From Guillardia theta CCMP2712 (taxonomy: Eukaryota; Cryptophyceae; Pyrenomonadales; Geminigeraceae), in contig NW_005434622.1 of the NCBI RefSeq assembly GCF_000315625.1, forward strand, positions 463,697 to 527,696: a stretch of DNA of 64,000 bases, read 5' to 3'. The notes beneath the pieces are model-generated. The model was not told the origin of the DNA and did not search any database. It saw only the letters and a program-made list of their open reading frames with translations. Within the stretch, counting starts at the first letter, position 1, and each line of letters begins with the position of its first letter. The position numbers and the translations under genes were made by a program. Of the stretch, positions 22,906-33,263 are shown piece after piece.

Positions 22906-24564
22906 TTACATACCAAAGTCAGTCGCAGCAAGGTTTTGACTAGGGTTGCACGCGTACTCTTGCTTCAGCCTTTGAAACTCTTGGATTTGCTTGTCATACT
23001 CTTCCTGGATCTGTCGCGCGTTTCTACAAGAACAGAATGACCGTCAAGAGATCGCTAGACGATTTATGCCCGGCCAACTCACCGCAGCGCCTTTGCATCG
23101 AGCCCGTTATAGATCGTCCTGAGAAGAACGCGGTGAGATGCTTTTGACTACAATAAAAACATAAAGTCTAACTTCACGTGCACGCATGTCACACGCCCAG
23201 CAATTCCTCTGAGAGGGACATCTTCAAAACAAGATCAAAACTTGATTTGTTTATCAAGGATGAGAAAAACCCGCTTTCCTTCTCGGAAACATCCTGTACA
23301 ATAAAAATCAGTAACAGGGTTTCAGCGAGGGGAGGACGCACTCGACGCATCCATGTTCTTGAAGGTACTTAGTATTCATGTAGGCCTCGTCTGTGTAGAG
23401 TTCGTCAAAGTGTCTTCCGGCCTGCTTGTTTCAGATTTGCAACATACCGGCGATGATGGCTTCTCCTATCAGCTCGTCACCTACAATTTGATTGGAGACA
23501 CCAGACAATGTCGAGAACAGTTGTAGTTTGATGGGAAGGGCATGTGTCACTGGAAGCTGTAAGACGTACAAGAAGACACGTCAACGAGGAACCCTCATGG
23601 GAGACTCACTCGAAGTGTATGATGAAACATGGGAAACTCACTCGAACTGTATGATAATGAAACATGGGAAACTCACTCGAAGTGTATGATGAAACGATGG
23701 ATTCAGTGTGTTTGAGGCAGCTGCTGTTCTTAATCTGCTATCTCCCACTCGACACTCGACATAGTAATCACCAAATACCTGATGAGACGAGTGAGATCCT
23801 GGTGGGCAACAAAAGAACAATTATGCTCACCGAGCCCATGAAGCCTGACAACATTCCACCAAGATCCAGTGTGTTCTTCACCTGAATCATGAGTTGGACA
23901 TAGATCGGGCAAGATTGCGGGATAACTCACTGGTATGTTTTTGACTTGAAGGATTGTCACATCAACAAAGCCAGGCGGCGGTTGGGTGGTGATGGGTGAG
24001 ACCTCGGAGCGCTGACTTCCAGGCATGGAATGATCGATGGTGACAAGGCGATGAACCTGGACTCTCACGGCAGATTCTCTCTTGTCAATGCTTCTTCTGT
24101 GCCTTGGAATCGCAACATCCGATTGCTGCGTCAACCGCTCTTCCCTGTCCACCGCTGCCACTGCAGGAATGTCGCGGTGTCGAGCTACAGCAGGATCGCT
24201 TCCTGGTTCATCACGCGCACGAGACATTCTCAAGCAAAGATGCACTTGCGGCGCGAACTTTCCCTTGCGAAGATTCTCTTCACCCTGCGAGGAATCAGGA
24301 GCAACATGCCCGACAGCTGTGCTGGAGTGACCTGCACGACGACCAGGGGGAACCAGGCTTTGAGCTGCATGCCTGAGCGAACCAGCTCCTGGACAGGAAA
24401 GGGTTCCATGGCAGCGAGAAACTTCCCTTTTTGAACGCTAGAAACAGCAAAGCGAACCAAATGCGATTCGAACTGACCGGTGGAGATGATCCAAGTGAAG
24501 CTGCAGGACGCTGAGATTCAGTCGCAGAGGACATGGCATGAGGGCAAACCTGCAATCTCTCCAT
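22906..24564 (-). CDS. C2-domain protein with C-terminal coiled coil
   Basis: Multi-exon minus gene. Start ATG 24564 (MERLQVCPHAMSS; an alternative ATG is at 24534), then an intron of about 40 nt and a long basic, low-complexity N-terminal region. The C2 domain starts with GFVDVTILQVKNIP (near 23960), continues through small introns with VFGDYYVECRVGDSRLRTAA and ASNTLNPSFHHTLR (23800-23660), and LPVTHALPIKLQLFST..ELIGEAIIA (23550-23450). The last exon (about 23025-22906) encodes a charged helix, ARQIQEEYDKQIQEFQRLKQEY, and ends in ATDFGM. C2 domains bind membranes or proteins, often with calcium; the usual calcium aspartates are not obvious here. The N-terminal start motif resembles that in the MORN/C2 gene at 46830. 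Exact exon ends in the 23050-23450 stretch are uncertain. Confidence 0.65.
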
Positions 24565-24931
24565 CTCACTTCTCCATCGTCATCAAACGGTCCTGAGGAC
24601 TCCTTCAAGCTCCTGCATAAAGCCTTCAACGGTCCAGCAAGGAGGGATGTGAAACATTTGACATTTACTTGAACTCTTCTCCATCGCTGTCACAAGATAT
24701 GACAGCACAAAGCCCACCTGTCACTGATGGGCTCAGGCAAGCATGGCAGGTCTCCTGCCATCCTCTCCTCACCTGCCATGCTTCCCATGCCCTCCAGCCC
24801 TCGGCATCCTCCGACAACCCCGCTCAGCGTCCACATTGACACACTGGTCAACCCCTACCCCCTACCCCCTGAAATACCATTCTACTCACCCCCGCCTTTG
24901 TGACCATCTGAGGCGGGCTGGCTGTATCAAA
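24565..24931. other. Divergent promoter region C2 gene / PTAR1
   Basis: A 367-bp region between divergent starts. It contains pyrimidine-rich sequence and a taccccctaccccct motif near 24845. No core promoter element could be assigned with confidence. Confidence 0.35.
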
Positions 24932-26739
24932 ATGCCGCACAACTATCAAGACATGCAGGAGAGCGAGGAAGAAGGGGAGGGAGGGGGAGAAGAAGAAGGG
25001 GAGAGAGTGAGAGGAGCAGCAGCGACAGACGGAGGGGATGGGCGAGATATATTTGAGGCCATCAATGAGGCGTTTGAAGGAAGGGAGGCGAGTTTCGTAG
25101 AGTTGGATCTTGTCCACTCCGATGGTCCAATGGAGGCAGAAATGCTCGAGCAGCTGTGCGGCTCATCATGCTCTAGCGATGAAACTTTCACCATACGAAA
25201 GGGAGCCGTCGTCGTGATAGGAGACCGTCTCGCCATCGGTCAATGGTGCATCCCAAGGCTGCTGAGGTTCGTGAAACAGAACCTGAACGATTGTGCGTAC
25301 TTTTGATACCAACAGCGAGCAATTCCAATCAAAGTGTGTCGTTTGCAGGGGCCACATGTCAGGATTCTTCGAATGTGAAGCAGCTCATTCATCTGACCCG
25401 CGCACTCCTCCTCATCGTTGCTGATCACGCGACAGCATGGAATCACAGGTAGAGTTTGTTGATCGGATTATCCTTTTGTCATCGGCTCAAAATGTACGCA
25501 AGGAAGCGAATGATAAGGGGAAAGCATATCGAACTTCTGCACGAAATAGACTTCATAAACCTTGTGAGAATTCATCGGAATTTCTCTCTTGATTGCTGAA
25601 CTTGGAGCAATGAAAGGTCCAAACCAAGTTCCCCAAGAGTCAGGAAGTTTGGTCACACCGGAAATGGGTTGTTGCAAACATGTTGAAGAGCACAGACGGT
25701 TGGATTATATCTAGACCTCTTGCTGACAACTGTCTGTAACGACATCATTCGCAGATGTAGAAGATTTCCTTGAGAAAGAGATCCAAGCAACAGCTCGAGC
25801 TGCGACTCTTTACCCCAAGAACTACTACGCTTGGACGCACAGGTGAGAGTCTGTGTGCGAATGAAAGACAAGAATATATCTTGATGCTCTCTTGCTCGAG
25901 GAATCTCATCGTTCCTCAAGGTACTGGGTCACTACTCGAATGCAGTCAGTGCCCGAATGTGAAGCGAAGGCCGAAGACGTTCGCAGGTAGAGGATACAAG
26001 TGTGAGAAGGGAACCTGTCGGAGACTGAAGAGACCTCGCTCTTCAGATTCTGCAGGCTGAATGTCTCAGACTCAGCTGCTCACAGCTTCCGGACTTCTCT
26101 GCTCGCGTTTCGTGCGTACAGATGGCTGGAGGACGGGCAACGACGCGACGAACATATGGTGGACATGATCCGAAACGAATTGAATCACTGCATCACAACA
26201 CTCGTGAGTTCCACCTCGCCAGGTTTCTTCATCTGACTGATCGTGCATGACAGGATCAGCATCCTGCCCATGAGTCTGTCTGGATCGCCTTGCAAGGGGT
26301 GCTTCATGTCTGCGGGCAATGCCTCGTTGACGAGAGAGTGAAAGTTAAGATCATACCGACGATCTTTCTGCCGTTGGTCGGAAGTAGCGACCTGATGGAG
26401 GAGCTGCGGGCATGGGAGCTTTTCCTGCGAGACAGCAAGTCCTCCGCGTCCTCCTCGGGCTCGCAAGGCAGCAAGTGGCGAGCAAGAGACCTCTTGTTGG
26501 CCTGGGCCCTCCAGTTCGCAAGGTCGCACGTGCATTTTGATGATCCGACTGCAACAGACAACTCTCATGCACTGAGGTTTGCCGCTAAGACGCTGAGCAA
26601 GGTGGACCAGCAGAATCTCCTCTCCTCCCCGCACGAGAAGCCCGTTGAAGCTGTTCTTCACCTCAAGGCCGAAATCCTCCGTCTGCTGATCTGCGTTTGC
26701 CCCATGCAAGAACAAGCTTGGCGATCCATGGCTAACTAG
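24932..26739 (+). CDS. PTAR1: PTAR1-like prenyltransferase alpha-subunit repeat protein
   Basis: Start ATG 24932 (MPHNYQDMQESEEE) follows noncoding sequence. Exon 1 includes an acidic region, then FEAINEAFEG and VVVIGDRLAIGQWCIPRLLRF, matching the N-terminal PTAR1 pattern (VENKLGVESWC). After a 55-nt intron comes LTRALLLIVADHATAWNHR, a first prenyltransferase alpha repeat. The exon at about 25757 encodes KNYYAWTHR, completed by WLEDGQRRDEH after a roughly 270-nt intron, which is the alpha-repeat core. The last exon (26250-26739) reads ESVWIALQGVLHVC and ends in RSMAN. PTAR1 is the alpha subunit of geranylgeranyltransferase III, which prenylates SNARE YKT6 and FBXL2. The 25450-25757 and 25850-26120 introns are unusually long for this window and could hide further exons. 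Confidence 0.75.
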
Positions 26740-26804
26740 CAGACACCCTGTACAGAATTATATCTCTCTCTTCCTTCTCTTTAGTACAATTAATCGTATC
26801 AAAA
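26740..26804. other. Convergent 3' spacer PTAR1 / TPR gene
   Basis: Only 65 bp separate the PTAR1 stop from the stop of the opposing TPR gene, so their 3' untranslated regions almost certainly overlap. No terminator structure was seen. Confidence 0.4.
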
Positions 26805-28059
26805 TCAGGCATCGTCTTCCTCCCCGTCCTCCTCCCCGTCCAAGTTCATCAACGCTGCCGCCTGAACCAGCATCAGTCTATCACATACCAGTCAATGGGT
26901 TAACGAGACCTTCTCCATGTAAGCTGCGGCCTTCTCTCGTCTGTCTGCATCTGAGAGGTTCGAAACTTCATCTCGGGCCATCCTAAAGGACCGTCAAACA
27001 AGCCGAGGGGCTGCAGGAACGACCTTAGCATGCCAAACAGCTGAGAAAGGTCATCGTCCTTAGCATCCACATCCTCATGTTCCTTGTGTTTCTGCTCCTT
27101 GCTGGCAAGCTCTCTCTGAGCGATGGCTCGAGCCTCAGCCTTGGCGTCTTTGAGCGTTTGGAGCTTAACATCTCGTCAAGCAAGCAAGTCCTCGCCTTCG
27201 CTTGCTTACCACGTTCTTGTCTCCTGGTTGGATCTCCTCCGCCATCTCCAGGTCTCGGATGGCCCAACACAGTAGAGCATCACGTGACGGGAGCGTCTTG
27301 TCGCCTCCCGATCGCTCTGACCGCTTGTCCTTGGCGTCTCCTTCGGCCTCTGAGTTCAAAAAGGCCTGAGCTCGCCTGCCGCAGCTTGTTAGGAGGAGCA
27401 TCGACAGCATCTCGCCGTTGCCTGTACAGCGCCTTGGCATTTCTACCATCCAAAGAGAGCGCGCTGTTGCAGTGATCGATTGCTGTCTGCATCTGTTCCT
27501 TGGATAGCTTGATGCACATGTCATCAAGAAGAAACCAACCTGATGAATTCACCTTCAAAGCACATGCAGCTGAATTGAGATGAGACACCAAAGTAAGTTG
27601 CCGCGCTTTGTCCAACCAAAACTTTCCCTTCTCGCCATTCCAGAACTTTTATGGAAAAATGGTCAGCAATTACTATGTTGAACGCTTTTACATTACCTGC
27701 TTCATCATGGATATTGTAATCGAGTATTTCAGCAGCGCATCTTCATACTTTTTGCTCTTGAAGAGTTCATTGCCCTCCTCCTTTTGCTCCTCTGCTCCAG
27801 AAAGCAACTGGACGCAACGAAATTTACATGCAAGCACAAGCATCTCAAAGAGACCTCATGAAAGTAATCGGTTCTCTGACATCCCTTTTGCATTGATCTG
27901 CATTCATGTAAACATAATCGTGAAAGGGTACAGAATCATAGAACAAATTTGGACTGATCCATTAATCAAGAGTGTTGAAATGATTGCACAGGTGTATTGG
28001 TTGCCGGCTAATGAGAAATTTACCTCAGTGCAGCAGGAACAACACAATTTTCCAGCCAT
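26805..28059 (-). CDS. TPR-domain co-chaperone-like protein
   Basis: Proposed start ATG 28059 (MAGKLCCSCCTE) is followed by a long intron, then EEQKEEGNELFKSKKYEDAL, KARQLTLVSHLNSAACALK and MQTAIDHCNSALSLDGRNAKALYRRAQAF. That is three tetratricopeptide repeats of the Hsp90/Hsp70 carboxylate-clamp style seen in FKBP52, CyP40 and TTC4-type co-chaperones. The C-terminal part is a charged helix (LASKEQKHKEHEDVDAK) and the protein ends EEDGEEDDA, stop 26805. One intron (near 27420-27365) appears to use a GC donor (gcaacg..ggcag). The first exon overlaps the end of the upstream AAGAB-like gene by about 40 bp. A single fused transcript encoding both is possible, because only a frame shift between the two exons separates them. 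Confidence 0.65.
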
Positions 28060-29487
28060 TGCGCAACGTTTTCCTATCAAAGATTACCGACTTTGCTCGT
28101 GTAGGAAAGTAGCTTACTTTGGATTCCATGATCCGGATGTAGAAGCGGCTTGTTCCTTCAGCAACACAAGATTCTAACAGGCTCCTACGACAGCACATTA
28201 ACGCTCTAGTACTGTAAGGAATTCCATCCCACCAAACAATGGCGATAGGGAGAGCCTGTCCGATGTCTCCTTGGTGCTCCACCATCAGGCCCCACAAGAA
28301 GTTTCTGACAGAAAGTTGTAGCAAATGTAGATTCTCGTTGATGACAATGTGTGTGGTGGATAAGAACTGCATTGAAAGGAATGACTCGTCTTAAAGAACC
28401 AAATGGTTTTCTACCTGGGCCACGATCGGCAAGGCATGTGCGCGGTTGATGTGAACCGCAGCGTTCGCCCCGACTGAAATCTGGTCCAAGATTGAAGAGT
28501 CAAGAAAGAAATTCTCAGTCTTCATGTCAGGCCGTCGGATCATCTCGAAGATCTCTACGAGCAGTTCCTTCTGCGCTTCAGTCGGCTGCATGGCATCCAC
28601 GACTTCTTGCAGAGGTTTGTCCGCCTCTATGACGACATCTGAATCTCTTAGACTTGCAGCACTAGCTGCAATGCTGTGTTGCACCTCTGGTTCTCCCCTG
28701 CTCCGCTCCTCTTCCTCGTCAACTTGCAACTTGTTCCACCTGTCATAGTTGATCTCAAGACGAGGACCTGAATGCACGTCGTCATAAACCCAGGAGACGT
28801 CTCCACACACAGGGGCTTACCTGCTTGCTTCTTGTCCTCCTTCCTGACCAAGTTTGACCATGTGTGATTGCCAACAGCTTCCACAACACGATCGAGGCCC
28901 TCACTGTCCCGATCGTATGTGAAACGATCTTGAAGTGCTGAGCAGTGAACGAATTCGATCTGGTGCAGAATGCACCAGTTCTCAGCATCCTGCAGGAGTT
29001 CGCTGGGGTCTCCTTTGAGGAGATCAGTTTTGTTTGCCACACATATGAGAAGATCAAGGTCAAGTTGGTCAAGTAGGGAAAGCCATTGCTGAAAGGACTG
29101 AAAGCCTTCCTCCTGTGAGCTGTCGTAGACGAGAATCAAGCCCTGTGCTGATTGTCACACAGGGAAAGCGCAAACAAAACTCAGGAAAGAATATTTTGAA
29201 AGGCATCAGAACCTGAACTCACTCACCTCGATCTCTTTCTCACCCCGTTCTTCCCGAACCTCGTCGACGGAATGCACTACCTTCACCTTCACTTCCGCAT
29301 TGAAGTACTTGTTCTCGACATGGAGCACAGTCGAATCACGGGCTGCTCTCGAGACTGAGATCGAAGGGAATGGTGGCCTGTGCTCTCCTGCCAGTCGCCC
29401 CAGCAGGGTTCTCTTCCCTGCTCCCTGCTCCCCCGCAATCACGAGCTGCATGTCCACATACTCATCACACTTCTGTGCCCGCCTCAT
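28020..29487 (-). CDS. AAGAB: AAGAB (p34)-like protein with Rab-like G domain
   Basis: Start ATG 29487 (MRRAQKCDEYVD). Exon 1 reads MQLVIAGEQGAGKRTLLGRL, a P-loop-like motif in which the usual Ser/Thr after GK is Arg, and VENKYFNAEVKVKVVHS. After an intron: GLILVYDSSQEEGFQSFQQWL, LLICVANKTDLL and AENWCILHQIEFVHCSA, followed by AVGNHTWSNLVRK. The order and spacing match human AAGAB (ENKYY, WCIKHGFELVEL, NANVWSNVVMK). AAGAB is a chaperone for AP1/AP2 adaptor assembly. A third exon (28770-28391) is acidic. It may splice at 28391 through a 48-nt intron into a helical extension (28376-28020) ending LENCVVPAALR with TAA at 28020, or stop at 28391. The extension looks ARM/HEAT-like but is unassigned. 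Confidence 0.7.
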
Positions 29488-29554
29488 TGATATCCTTCTA
29501 CACGCCAATTCGAAGCTGAATTCTAACTTCCGAAATTCGGAAGGCTCGGAGTCC

Positions 29555-29775
29555 TCGCGCGGCCCGGCGGGACTCGGGGAGGTACGGTCTCAGTCCGAGT
29601 CCCGCCGCCCCGTCACCCGTGCAGCCGTTTACTCAAAGTTAAGTTAAAGAGCAGTACGAGGACAATCAGGAGAGTCGAGGAGGCTTGACCCTGCACAGCG
29701 CGGCCGGTTGTCGGGTCACAGACTTTACGGTCCGACAGGCCCGGGCTGATTCGGATCTCCGCACTGCGACAGGGT
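29555..29775. repeat. GC-rich interspersed element, copy 3
   Basis: Two GC-rich patches (29555-29620 and 29690-29775) with cgagtcccgccgcccc and ggtcacagactttacggtccg, separated by tttactcaaagttaag. The same words border other copies in the window. It lies in the upstream region shared by the AAGAB gene (-) and signal peptide peptidase (+). Confidence 0.5.
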
Positions 29776-29946
29776 CCGAGTCTGCCTGCGGTTGAACCCC
29801 TCAGAAAAAAAAAGGTTTTTTTCTTTTACAGACAAGCTGCCAAATTTTAGTGTGGGCGGGATGAGGGGAAGGTGGCTGTTGGCAAGACCTTCATTCTCCC
29901 TCCCTCCCTCCATTCTCGGCGAATTCTGAAGGACTATACAGGAACC

Positions 29947-30046
29947 NNNNNNNNNNNNNNNNNNNNNNNNNNNNNNNNNNNNNNNNNNNNNNNNNNNNNN
30001 NNNNNNNNNNNNNNNNNNNNNNNNNNNNNNNNNNNNNNNNNNNNNN
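29947..30046. other. Assembly gap of 100 N
   Basis: Exactly 100 unknown bases, a conventional placeholder for a gap of unknown size. It sits between C- and T-rich low-complexity sequence, which likely blocked assembly. No gene appears to be interrupted: AAGAB ends upstream and signal peptide peptidase starts downstream at 30331. Confidence 0.95.
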
Positions 30047-30138
30047 CATCCGCCCCCCCCGACAAAGAACGCGCGCCCGCCCCCCACCAACTAACTTTCA
30101 TAGGGACGCACGCACTATCGGGCAATCAATCCATCCGA

Positions 30139-30184
30139 CTGTCCCTCCCTCCCTCCCTCCCTCCCTCCCTCCCTCCCTCCCTCC
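30139..30184. repeat. (CCCT)n microsatellite
   Basis: About eleven copies of ccct in tandem, 150 bp upstream of the signal peptide peptidase start and close to the assembly gap. Confidence 0.85.
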
Positions 30185-30330
30185 TCTCTTGGATTCTTTC
30201 GGCATCGCCCTTGCTTGCTTTCATTCCTGAGACCCTCAACTTGTAACTAGCACTTGGTTGTCGAGCTGGAGGGCGAATCCGGCAAAACGCCCATTGAATT
30301 CATAGCCTGCCCGATATTGCTTCCCTCACA

Positions 30331-31650
30331 ATGAAAATTCTTCGGGGCTTTGCGCTCATTCTATCCCTGTCGGTGCTGATCCATGCGCAGAAGATTGAAT
30401 ATCATTCTAGCGCAACTGTCAAAAGATCGCAGAATATGCATCATCACAGCACCAAACTCCAGGAAAAGGCGCCCGCGGGTGTCAAAACAGCGGACAGGGA
30501 AGCCAGGCTTGACCCTGCCAACTTCCTTGTCGTGTTGGTTGCTGGGTTGATTCTCTTCTACTGTGCCGGACGCGCATATGTGCCTCCCTTCACCGACTTC
30601 TCCAAGCTTTCAGAGAGCGAGATAGCCGAATATGAAGAGATTAAGAAAGCAGGTTCTTTGCTGCTTTCATTTCGTTTTCGTCCCATTGAACATCTTGCAG
30701 GAGAGTTGGAGCTCCATACAGCAATCTTGTTTGTTGTTGTCGCATCTGCTGCCTTGGTTCTCCTGTTCTACTTCATGTCAGGTGACAGGAAAGCTTGTTT
30801 GCTGTTTAGTTCATAACTCCCTGTACAGCCATGTCGATTCTTATCACTATCATCTTCAGCCTCGTAGCCACAATATCCTTTGGATTTCTGCTGTACCCGT
30901 ACATCGATCACTGGACAGAAAGAAAGTTTTCCAAGGACGTGGACCTACCTCTCCTCGGACCAGTCCCGCTGTTAGCCTTCTTTGTCGCTCCACTTGCCTT
31001 GCTCGTCGTCGCCCTGTGGCTGTGCACCAAGCATTGGATCGCGAATGACGTGCTTGCAATCTCGTTAGTGGTTTTCTTTCTTGCAAACATCAGGTTGTCA
31101 AGTCTGATGGTCGCTACTGTGTTGTTGCTGTTGGCCTTCTGCTACGATATCTTTTGGGTTTTCATGTCATCTTCAATCTTTGGCAAGAACGTCATGGTCA
31201 CTGTGGCTACTGATTTGGATGTTCCAATCAAGATTCTGGTATGTAAATCTGTCTCGCATGTGAATTTCTGGACTGACACATGTATTCTTACACAAGATCC
31301 CACTGGTCTTGACGGAGGAGACTAAGTCGCAATTGGAATTCACCCTCATCGGTCTCGGCGATATTGTACTTCCCGGCTTGCTTCTATGCTTTGCCTGGCG
31401 AGTTGACTGCGACAAAGGGATCGATATGCAGAAAGGATATTTTGCGGTTACAATGGCCGGATACTTGGTGGCTCTGACGTTATGCGAAATCATCGTGGGC
31501 TCATTGCACCTGGCACAGCCTGCTATGATTTATCTGGTTCCAGGAACTCTGATTCCTTTTACGTTGCTAGCGCTGGTAAGGAAAGAATTCACCGAGGTTT
31601 GGAATGGTGTCGAGGAGACACCCATCGCTGCAGCCCCAGAGAAACCCTAG
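30331..31650 (+). CDS. SPP: Signal peptide peptidase (intramembrane aspartyl protease)
   Basis: Four exons (30331-30652, 30701-30781, 30829-31238, 31297-31650) with introns of 48, 47 and 58 nt give 388 residues. An N-terminal signal sequence (LRGFALILSLSVLIHA) is followed by membrane segments. Catalytic aspartates lie in FCYDIFW (Tyr240-Asp241) and LIGLGDIVLPG (Asp293). The third signature, normally QPALLY, reads QPAMIYLVP (Pro346-Ala347-Met348). The order, length and eight to nine hydrophobic spans match the SPP/presenilin-like family. SPP cleaves signal-peptide remnants and some tail-anchored proteins in the ER membrane. The C-terminus (GVEETPIAAAPEKP) lacks a KKxx ER-retrieval signal. The gene converges with the membrane-anchored gene on the other strand, 94 bp away. 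Confidence 0.93.
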
Positions 31651-31744
31651 ATCGTCCGTCGACTCGCATCACTGAACAGCTTTCTTCTACTAGAAAAGTT
31701 AATCAGAGACTAATGAGCCAAACATGTTGCAGGAATGAATTTCA

Positions 31745-32716
31745 TTAGAACTCATCATGTTCCTGCATATCGTCGTCGTAACGATCAAAACCCTCGTCTT
31801 GTTCATCCGGAAGTTCCACTCTTTGAGGAGTTTCCTGAGCTCCCTTTGCCTTCTGGTTGCAAAGAATCAACAGCGATTGACGGAACCCTCCGACAAACCT
31901 TCTGAGCTTCATCAGTCTCAGATCCGCTGGGGGCTTTCTGCTCATTGGTATCGATGAGAGAGTCAGGTCCTCTTCTCGCATTCTTGCCGAAGATCCCTTT
32001 CAGATAATCCAGCGAAGGGTCATAAATCTTCAACCTTGCAACCTGCATGGAAACGGGTTAGAGATTGCTTCTTCAAATCAACAGCATGTAAGTACTGGCT
32101 CTCGGACTGGCATGTCATATCTGCTGCCTCTCCCTCTCGATCTTCTGCTACCTCCCGGTCCCTTGTCGCCTCTGCTTCCCTTCCCGCCTCCACTGTGCCG
32201 ATGTCACACAACTGCAGACGTAGCAAGACACTAGCAGACCTCTTGTCTCGCATCCTCTCGTGCTTCCTCCTTGCATGCATTTGTGTCGGGTTGAGGCGCG
32301 TTGAGTACATCTCGGCGACCACAACAGGGGCAGTGGAGGTGTTGGCGTCACGCTTCACTGCTGTCAAGATGACGATCCTCTTCTCAAACCTCTGGTTGGC
32401 GCCATCCACAACCTCGTATCTGTTCGCAATGTCAGCAACCCTGCCGTCATGGATCGAGTTAATCTTGCTGCAGCGAGATAGAGCCGGCAGGAATGCAAGA
32501 CAACATAGGGAAAAGATAAACACGGCGGTGCTTAGCATACTTGTTGGATAGCCTCCTAACAAGGGCCATCTTCGCGTCCTGCCATTCCTTTTCCCAGGGA
32601 GAATTGCCTCGCAATGCGTCCCAGAGCCCTTGCCTGCCAGTCCAATACACGGCAAACATCGCAGCCAGTATGAGAATGACAGCTTGACGAGACCAGTCGA
32701 CCATCTGCCATGGCAC
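31745..32716 (-). CDS. Single-span membrane protein with charged C-terminal region, unknown
   Basis: Start at ATG 32716 or 32704. A hydrophobic N-terminal anchor (QAVILILAAMFAVYW) is followed by SPWEKEWQDAKMALVRRLSN. A 68-nt intron (gtatgc..ctgcag) leads to KINSIHDGRVADIANRYEVVDG, FEKRIVILTAVKRDANTSTAP and RRKHERMRDKR, then a charged segment. The later exon starts VARLKIYDPSLDYLKGIFGKN, and a final exon KAKGAQETPQRVELPDEQDEG ends at TAA 31745. All spliced joints keep frame, but the middle junctions (32240-32040) are approximate. I do not recognise the family. A type II or signal-anchored protein facing the cytosol or ER lumen is inferred from the anchor alone. Confidence 0.55.
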
Positions 32717-32718
32717 AT

Positions 32719-33263
32719 GTCAGAGGAACGCAGTGATTGTTATCTCCTATGAGATGGCATAAGTCTTGATAGATTCCTCTAAGAGCAAGTTCTGGTGATC
32801 ACAGAACTGTGCTCTAACAATCTCTCTGCATGTTCATCGTGCTCATTCTATCACAGTCATCCCAACAAGTACTCGATGCTCTACCCTGCTCTCCCCTCCC
32901 GTGACTGGCTACCACTTCGGCCAACTCCTGCTCCTCCTCTTCTACGATCTTCTTTTTCTCGCTTTTTCTCAATCGTAAAACTCAAAAAGAAAATGAAAAA
33001 AGAATGGAAAGCCTGTCCTCAGGGGCCTCCTTGCGCTACTGCTCCTTCCCCTGATCCTCGTCCCCCTGCTTGTCGTGCATCACTGCCTCTCCTTGAGGGG
33101 GACTTGCCAAGTGTCTCTCTCTCATTCCGATGTATGCCGCACATCATGGCTTCAGTCTTGGCTGCTCAATGAAGCATACATCTTCATTCCAATCACAGAA
33201 ACATACTGCTCCTCAGCCCTCAATGCCCTCCTTTCCGCCCTTCCTCCCTCCTTCCCGCCCTCC
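32719..33263. other. Intergenic region, no gene seen
   Basis: About 545 bp between two minus-strand genes. It contains pyrimidine-rich stretches and an A-rich run near 32985. It would include the promoter of the membrane-anchored gene. No supported exon was found on either strand. Confidence 0.4.

Noticed and set aside
32020-32718. Single 232-codon minus-strand frame
   Set aside because: It reads through at least one clear intron of the membrane-anchored gene; the spliced model gives a better protein.
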